This document shows positions 59,858 through 64,000 of a DNA stretch of 64,000 nucleotides, piece after piece. Positions within the stretch are counted from its first letter, which is position 1; each line of letters begins with the position of its first letter. The notes under the pieces are model-generated. The model had not been told where the DNA came from. It saw only the letters and a list, made by a program, of their open reading frames with translations, and did no database searches. Position numbers and translations under genes: made by a program. The DNA is from Litoreibacter roseus (lineage in GTDB: Bacteria; Pseudomonadota; Alphaproteobacteria; Rhodobacterales; Rhodobacteraceae), in the NCBI RefSeq assembly GCF_009811795.1, contig NZ_BLJE01000001.1, positions 124,001 through 188,000 on the forward strand, written 5' to 3'.

Positions 59858-61021
59858 TTAGGCCCAATCGCCCTCAAAGTCCTTCGGGACCAGAAGGTTG
59901 TGTCGGCCTAAGTTCTTCACGTCTTTTTCGCCGCAAAGCGCCATCGTGGTGTCGAGCTCGGAATGTATGACGCGCAACGCTTCCTCGACACCCTTCTGAC
60001 CCATCGCACCCAGACCATACACAAAGGCGCGCCCGATGTAGGTGCCTGCCGCACCCATTGCCAAAGCTTTGAGAACGTCCTGGCCCGAACGGATACCGCT
60101 GTCCAGATGCACTTCGATCTTATCGCCGACCGCGTCCATGATTTGAGGAAGTACCTGAATAGAACTTAAGGCGCCGTCCAATTGACGCCCGCCATGATTG
60201 GATACGACGATTGCATCTGCTCCGACGTCCAAGGCTTTCTTGGCATCATCTGCGTCCAAAATTCCCTTCAGGATCAGCTTGCGGTCCCACTGCTTGCGGT
60301 AGTTTTTGACCGTGTCCCAATTCAGTCGCGGGTCGAACTGCTGCGCGGTCCAGCTGTGCAGGGATGAGACGTCGTCGACATCCTTTGCGTGACCCACGAT
60401 ATTACGGAACGTCCGGCGATGGGTTTGCAGCATTTGAATGCCCCACCGCCATTTGGTCGCAAGATCGGCAATCACGTAAGGAGTCAGCTTCGGCGGGGCG
60501 GACAATCCGTTTTTGATGTCCTTGTGGCGTTGCCCAAGGATTTGAAGGTCCAGCGTAAGAACCAGCGCGTCGCAATTTGCCTGATGCGCCCGGTTGATCA
60601 AATTCGCGATGAACTCTTCATCCCGCATGACATAGAGTTGAAACCAGAACGGTGCGCTTGTGTTCTCGGCCACATCCTCGATTGAGCAGATGGACATAGT
60701 CGACAGGGTGAACGGCACCCCGAATTTCTCTGCTGCCTTGGCAGCCAGAATTTCACCGTCCGCATGTTGCATCCCGGTCAGGCCAACGGGGGCAAGGGCA
60801 ACGGGCATCTTAACGTCCCGTCCAACCATCTGCGATGACGTGCTGCGCCCTTCCATGTCAACGGCCACGCGCTGGCGCAGGCGAATTCGATCAAAATCGG
60901 ACGAGTTCTCGCGGAATGTCTGTTCGGTCCAACTGCCCGATTCTGCGTAGTCATAGAACATCTTCGGGACGCGTCGTTTATAGATGCGCTTGAGGTCCTC
61001 GATCTCTGTGATGACGGGCAT
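59858..61021 (-). CDS. lldD: FMN-dependent L-lactate dehydrogenase (alpha-hydroxy-acid oxidase family)
   Basis: The 387-residue flavoprotein oxidises L-lactate to pyruvate and feeds electrons to quinone. It has KRRVPKMFYDYAESGSWTEQ at the N-terminus, MPVALAPVGLTGMQHADGEI, and the FMN/catalytic region AIVVSNHGGRQLDGALSSIQ with the active-site His. HLDSGIRSGQDVLKALAMGA and AGTYIGRAFVYGLGAMGQKG follow. ATG 61021 is the start (MPVITEIEDL). A partial AATTGG-N13-CC motif lies 19 bases upstream. Mandelate or another 2-hydroxy acid is an alternative substrate. Confidence 0.88.
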   Translation of the reverse strand: MPVITEIEDLKRIYKRRVPKMFYDYAESGSWTEQTFRENSSDFDRIRLRQRVAVDMEGRSTSSQMVGRDVKMPVALAPVGLTGMQHADGEILAAKAAEKFGVPFTLSTMSICSIEDVAENTSAPFWFQLYVMRDEEFIANLINRAHQANCDALVLTLDLQILGQRHKDIKNGLSAPPKLTPYVIADLATKWRWGIQMLQTHRRTFRNIVGHAKDVDDVSSLHSWTAQQFDPRLNWDTVKNYRKQWDRKLILKGILDADDAKKALDVGADAIVVSNHGGRQLDGALSSIQVLPQIMDAVGDKIEVHLDSGIRSGQDVLKALAMGAAGTYIGRAFVYGLGAMGQKGVEEALRVIHSELDTTMALCGEKDVKNLGRHNLLVPKDFEGDWA

Positions 61022-61039
61022 AGGCGTCCTTACCGGCAA

Positions 61040-61064
61040 AATTGGTTAGTTTTTCTTACCTATA
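61040..61064. promoter_or_regulatory. Degenerate AATTGG-N13-CC operator candidate upstream of lldD
   Basis: AATTGG at 61040-61045 is followed after 13 bases by CCTATA at 61059-61064. The left arm and the CC match the palindromes before gntR and glcD exactly in spacing, with inner GGT.A and T.ACC conserved; the outer right arm is lost. It lies 19 bases upstream of the lldD start on the minus strand. Confidence 0.45.
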
Positions 61065-61107
61065 TCGAGGATTTCGCGCAATGCGTGAATTTAGGTTGAG
61101 TTTAGTG

Positions 61108-61135
61108 CGATATCGTACTATATAGTTCGATATCG
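61108..61135. promoter_or_regulatory. Triple palindrome, candidate MarR operator
   Basis: CGATATCG (61108-61115), ACTATATAGT (61117-61126) and CGATATCG (61128-61135) are three perfect small palindromes joined by single T residues. Together they make a 28-bp near-perfect dyad, and the CGATATCGTA unit repeats with a 20-bp period (two helix turns). The site ends 17 bases before the nitroreductase start codon. It fits binding by the MarR protein encoded by the second gene of that operon. Confidence 0.6.
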
Positions 61136-61152
61136 TATTAATGGAGCTTGAA

Positions 61153-62262
61153 ATGACCCTTTCCCGTCGAAAAACTCTTGCGCTCATTGGGGGTGGAACA
61201 ATCTTTGCAGCGGGGGCTGCATCTGCCGGTTTCATCATGACCCGCACCCCCAGCAAAGCCCTGTCTCCATGGGCCGACGCCGGCACCTATGACGACCCGC
61301 GGCTTCGCGCGCTGTCTTACGCGTTGCTCGCACCCAATCCCCACAATCGCCAACCCTGGGAGGCGGAGTTGATCGGTGACAATCAAGTTGCGATCTATCG
61401 CGATCCGACTCGGAATCTTCCGGTGACGGATCCGTTTGCGCGTCAGCTTACGATCGGAATGGGGTGTTTTCTTGAGTTGATGAAACTCGCTGCCGCCGAA
61501 GAAGGCTTCGATGTCGAAATGACGCTATTCCCGGAATGGGAAGCCAATCAGGTTGCGTTGTGTACATTCATACCGAATGCGGCCAAATCAGACCCGCTTT
61601 TTGCCCATGTGATGGAACGGCGAAGCCATAAGGACATGTTCGATCCACGCACCATCGAGGCTGACAAAGAGAAACAACTTGCGGCCTACGCAACAATCTA
61701 CACTGATCCCGAGAATGTCGCGGCCTTAAAAGAGATCGGCGTCGAGGCATGGTTGATCGAGGCCAATACCCAAGATGCATGGCAGGAAAGCATAGACCTG
61801 TTCCGTATAGGAAAGTCAGAGATAAACGCACAGCCGGACGGTATCGACCTTGGTGGACCCATGCTAGAAGCGCTCAACAAGGTGGGTTTGTTTACCCGAG
61901 AGGTCGCGGCTGATCTCGAAAATCCTGGTACACAAGCTGCGGTTCAAGACATGGTTGATGCTGTTAATCAGGCCCCTGCCTTCGTCGTCCAAACCACACA
62001 AGGGAATACCCAAGAGAACCAGATTGAGGCTGGGCAACAGTGGCTCCGGCTGAACCTTGCGACGACCTCTTTGGGACTTGCCCTTCGTCCGATCAGTCAG
62101 GCCCTGCAGGAATATCCTGAGATGGAGGGACCCTACAAAGCGATCCATGAAAAATTTGCGGAGGATGGCGAGACGGTTCAAATGCTGGGTCTTCTCGGAT
62201 ACGGTCAACTGACGCCGCGCACGCCGCGCTGGCCGCTGGAGACGCGCCTTAGGAATGGATAA
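61153..62262 (+). CDS. TAT-exported nitroreductase-family protein (Acg-like)
   Basis: The 369-residue product has a twin-arginine signal, TLSRRKTLALIGGGTIFAAG, ending near residue 30. The body resembles the Acg/nitroreductase family: SYALLAPNPHNRQPWEAELI (about 55-75), DPFARQLTIGMGCFLELMKL, and ATTSLGLALRPISQALQEY. Such proteins bind flavin; a periplasmic flavoprotein is unusual and may bind its cofactor before export. I chose ATG 61153 with GGAG six bases upstream. The start lies just after a triple palindrome, and its stop overlaps the MarR gene by 8 bases. Confidence 0.82.
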   Translation: MTLSRRKTLALIGGGTIFAAGAASAGFIMTRTPSKALSPWADAGTYDDPRLRALSYALLAPNPHNRQPWEAELIGDNQVAIYRDPTRNLPVTDPFARQLTIGMGCFLELMKLAAAEEGFDVEMTLFPEWEANQVALCTFIPNAAKSDPLFAHVMERRSHKDMFDPRTIEADKEKQLAAYATIYTDPENVAALKEIGVEAWLIEANTQDAWQESIDLFRIGKSEINAQPDGIDLGGPMLEALNKVGLFTREVAADLENPGTQAAVQDMVDAVNQAPAFVVQTTQGNTQENQIEAGQQWLRLNLATTSLGLALRPISQALQEYPEMEGPYKAIHEKFAEDGETVQMLGLLGYGQLTPRTPRWPLETRLRNG

Positions 62263-62704
62263 GAAGTCTGTCGGAACCTATTTTTCGTTCTTCAACGAGG
62301 TTGCCATCATTGAACAACTCAGCCGCGCCATGCTGGAGGCGCGGCTGCCAAACGGTTTGATCGCGCCCCATTTTACGGTTCTGAACCATCTGACACGCCT
62401 AGGGGATGGCAAGACACCTTTAGACATGGCGCGAGCCTTTCAAGTTCCAAAGACATCGATGACCCATACGCTCTCTGGTCTTGAACGGCATGGGCTGATC
62501 GAAATGCGGCCCCATCCGAAAGATGGCCGCTCAAAACAGGTCTGGCTGACGGAGGAGGGCCGAAAAGTGCGCGAGCGTACCATTGATGCGCTCGGGCCAG
62601 ATTTCCAAAAGATCGCCGCGCGGTTCCCGGTGGAGCAGATCGAAAACGGATTGCCGCTGCTTGAAAGTGTGCGGGCCTATCTGGACAAGATGCGCGACAC
62701 CTAA
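62255..62704 (+). CDS. MarR-family transcriptional regulator
   Basis: The 149-residue regulator has the winged-helix pattern DMARAFQVPKTSMTHTLSGL, ERHGLIEMRPHPKDGRSKQV and the wing WLTEEGRKVRERT. MarR proteins are usually repressors released by small phenolic or oxidising compounds. It overlaps the nitroreductase gene by 8 bases, so it is the second gene of that operon and probably regulates it through the triple palindrome upstream. It is convergent with trpA, 3 bases apart. Confidence 0.88.
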   Translation: MDKKSVGTYFSFFNEVAIIEQLSRAMLEARLPNGLIAPHFTVLNHLTRLGDGKTPLDMARAFQVPKTSMTHTLSGLERHGLIEMRPHPKDGRSKQVWLTEEGRKVRERTIDALGPDFQKIAARFPVEQIENGLPLLESVRAYLDKMRDT

Positions 62705-62707
62705 CAT

Positions 62708-63499
62708 CTAAGCCCTGTGGGCCCCCTCTGCGAGACTTTTCACAAAGCTCAGAACGTCAGCAACCGGCGCGTCATCCGCAATTTTCTGGACAATAGCCGA
62801 CCCCACAACGGTGCCATCCGCGACACCTGCAATCGCTTCTGCCGTTTCGGGTGTCTTCACCCCAAATCCAACAATAACCGGCAGATCAGTATCTGACTTG
62901 ATCCGCGCAACTTCGGGGGCGACGTCGGCGGCCTGGGCCTCGGCTGCTCCAGTAATCCCAGTAATCGAAACGTAGTATACAAAGCCGGAGGTGTTCCGAA
63001 GCACGGTCGGAAGCCGTTTTTCGTCGGTCGTCGGCGTCGCCAGCCGAATGAAATTTAAACCGGCTTTTTGGGCGGGAATACAAAGTTCCTCATCCTCTTC
63101 GGGCGGCAGGTCCACGATGATCAACCCGTCGATGCCGACATCTTTGGCGTCCTGCAAGAATTTGTCCACGCCGCGTGAATAGATCGGGTTGTAGTACCCC
63201 ATCATAACGATCGGTGTCGTGTCGTCAGTTTCGCGGAAGCTTCGTACCATCTCCAGCGTTTTTTCAAGGGTTTGTCCCGCTTCCAGCGCCCGCTGTCCAG
63301 CCAACTGGATTGTGCTTCCATCCGCCATTGGATCCGTGAACGGCAAGCCAAGCTCAATGATATCGACACCCGCGGCAGGCAGTCCTTTCACGATCTCCAA
63401 AGATTTTTCATAGTTTGGATCGCCCGCCATGACATAAGACACGAAGGCTTTCTTTCCCTCGACTTTGAGCCGCGCAAATGTGTCGTCGATCCGTGTCAT
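62708..63499 (-). CDS. trpA: Tryptophan synthase alpha chain
   Basis: The 263-residue barrel enzyme splits indole-3-glycerol phosphate. It has [20 protein letters not shown] with the catalytic Glu, the active-site Asp in [31 protein letters not shown] and [16 protein letters not shown] for phosphate binding. The ATG at 63499 ([11 protein letters not shown]) is the start. It lies about 10 kb from trpFB on the other strand, so it is transcribed separately. Confidence 0.96.
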   Translation of the reverse strand: MTRIDDTFARLKVEGKKAFVSYVMAGDPNYEKSLEIVKGLPAAGVDIIELGLPFTDPMADGSTIQLAGQRALEAGQTLEKTLEMVRSFRETDDTTPIVMMGYYNPIYSRGVDKFLQDAKDVGIDGLIIVDLPPEEDEELCIPAQKAGLNFIRLATPTTDEKRLPTVLRNTSGFVYYVSITGITGAAEAQAADVAPEVARIKSDTDLPVIVGFGVKTPETAEAIAGVADGTVVGSAIVQKIADDAPVADVLSFVKSLAEGAHRA

Positions 63500-63629
63500 C
63501 TGGTGTTCCTTGCCAAAGCGCCTCTGGCGGTGTGCACCAGAACGCGGCGGAAAATCAATGCCCCGCTTGACGAGATCGGACCTCGGCCCCTACATGCGCT
63601 CCGAACCGGACAAGCGAAAGGCGCGGATC

Positions 63630-64000
63630 ATGGGCTTCAAAATGGGTATTGTCGGTTTGCCGAATGTGGGCAAATCAACGCTGTTTAACGCGCTGACCCG
63701 CACGGCCGCCGCTCAGGCTGCGAACTTTCCGTTTTGCACCATCGAGCCCAACGTGGGCGAGGTTGCCGTACCGGATGATCGGCTCGATACCTTGGCCGAG
63801 ATCGCCAACTCGCGCCAGATCATCCCGGCCCGCATGACATTTGTCGATATTGCTGGGTTGGTCAAAGGTGCCTCGAAGGGGGAGGGGCTGGGAAATCAGT
63901 TTCTGGCCAATATTCGCGAAACCGATGCGATCGCCCATGTGCTGCGTTGCTTTGAAGACGGCGACATCACCCATGTGGATGGCAGAGTTGACCCGTTGGC
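63630..64000 (+). CDS. ychF: Ribosome-associated GTPase/ATPase YchF, N-terminal part
   Basis: The frame from ATG 63630 runs to the right edge (123 codons). It reads [20 protein letters not shown], the YchF P-loop [26 protein letters not shown] follows, then [20 protein letters not shown] and [20 protein letters not shown], all hallmark YchF segments. YchF is an Obg-related protein that prefers ATP and binds ribosomes. It diverges from trpA with a 130-base gap. The C-terminal TGS domain lies beyond the window. Confidence 0.95.
   Translation, partial: MGFKMGIVGLPNVGKSTLFNALTRTAAAQAANFPFCTIEPNVGEVAVPDDRLDTLAEIANSRQIIPARMTFVDIAGLVKGASKGEGLGNQFLANIRETDAIAHVLRCFEDGDITHVDGRVDPL

Noticed and set aside
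1-64000. tRNA, rRNA, insertion sequences, prophage or attachment sites
   Set aside because: No GGTTCGAxxCC arm outside coding sequence, no transposase or integrase frame, and no flanking direct repeats were seen.

Overview
The window reads as a stretch of chromosome from an alphaproteobacterium, most likely a marine member of the Rhodobacterales (Roseobacter group). The grounds are a SAM/SAH-type riboswitch in front of metK (a class known mainly from Rhodobacterales), a ROSE-type RNA thermometer in front of an hsp20 gene, a class II AroA, the miaB-phoH-ybeY-corC-lnt-metK gene order, the aromatic-acid gene pobA, and several families common in this group (DUF5928, DUF2332, DUF2237, DUF1285, Hint_2). 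I see no tRNA or rRNA gene, insertion sequence, prophage or CRISPR array. Most of the window is dense housekeeping DNA with short gaps; the product names are my own recognition of the sequences and were not checked by a search.

Layout. 1-7.3 kb is catabolic: an MFS exporter fragment, pcaD and pobA on the minus strand, divergent from an alcohol dehydrogenase and an enolase-superfamily enzyme, followed by an FCD-type GntR regulator, a small secreted protein, and a permease/ArsR pair. 7.3-14.7 kb is a four-gene MoxR / DUF58 / BatA-DUF4159 / membrane-protein operon with a divergent DUF1285 gene. 14.8-26.7 kb holds polA, a soluble chemoreceptor-like protein, a zinc-ribbon microprotein, a HIT protein, surface-sugar genes (DUF5928 glycosyltransferase, sulfotransferase, PAP2), adenosine kinase, nth, a Hint protein and an AraC-methyltransferase fusion. 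26.8-33.1 kb holds an OmpA lipoprotein, glcDEF, a secreted protease and hsp20.

33.1-44.4 kb carries miaB, phoH, ybeY, corC, lnt, metK, trmB, aroA, a membrane protein, a GFA protein and cmk. 44.6-48.1 kb is a small glycan block (large membrane protein plus two opposed GT2 genes) that separates cmk from rpsA. 48.1-53 kb carries rpsA, ihfB, lapA, trpF and trpB. 53.0-54.6 kb is an unusual three-gene cassette: a secreted protein ending in about 48 acidic residues, a second secreted PepSY-like protein with an Asp-rich tail, and a two-helix membrane-anchored LuxR regulator. 54.6-64 kb holds DUF2237, DUF2332, pth, a GNAT pseudogene, rplY, an MFS transporter, lldD, a TAT-exported nitroreductase with its MarR regulator, trpA and the start of ychF.

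Two regulatory threads link distant genes. A 25-bp site, AATTGG-N13-CCAATT, lies in front of the gntR gene and in front of glcDEF, with a half-degenerate copy in front of lldD; this suggests one FCD regulator controlling glycolate and lactate oxidation. RNA elements control metK (SAM/SAH) and hsp20 (temperature). The best candidate for an undescribed system is the poly-aspartate / PepSY / membrane-LuxR cassette.
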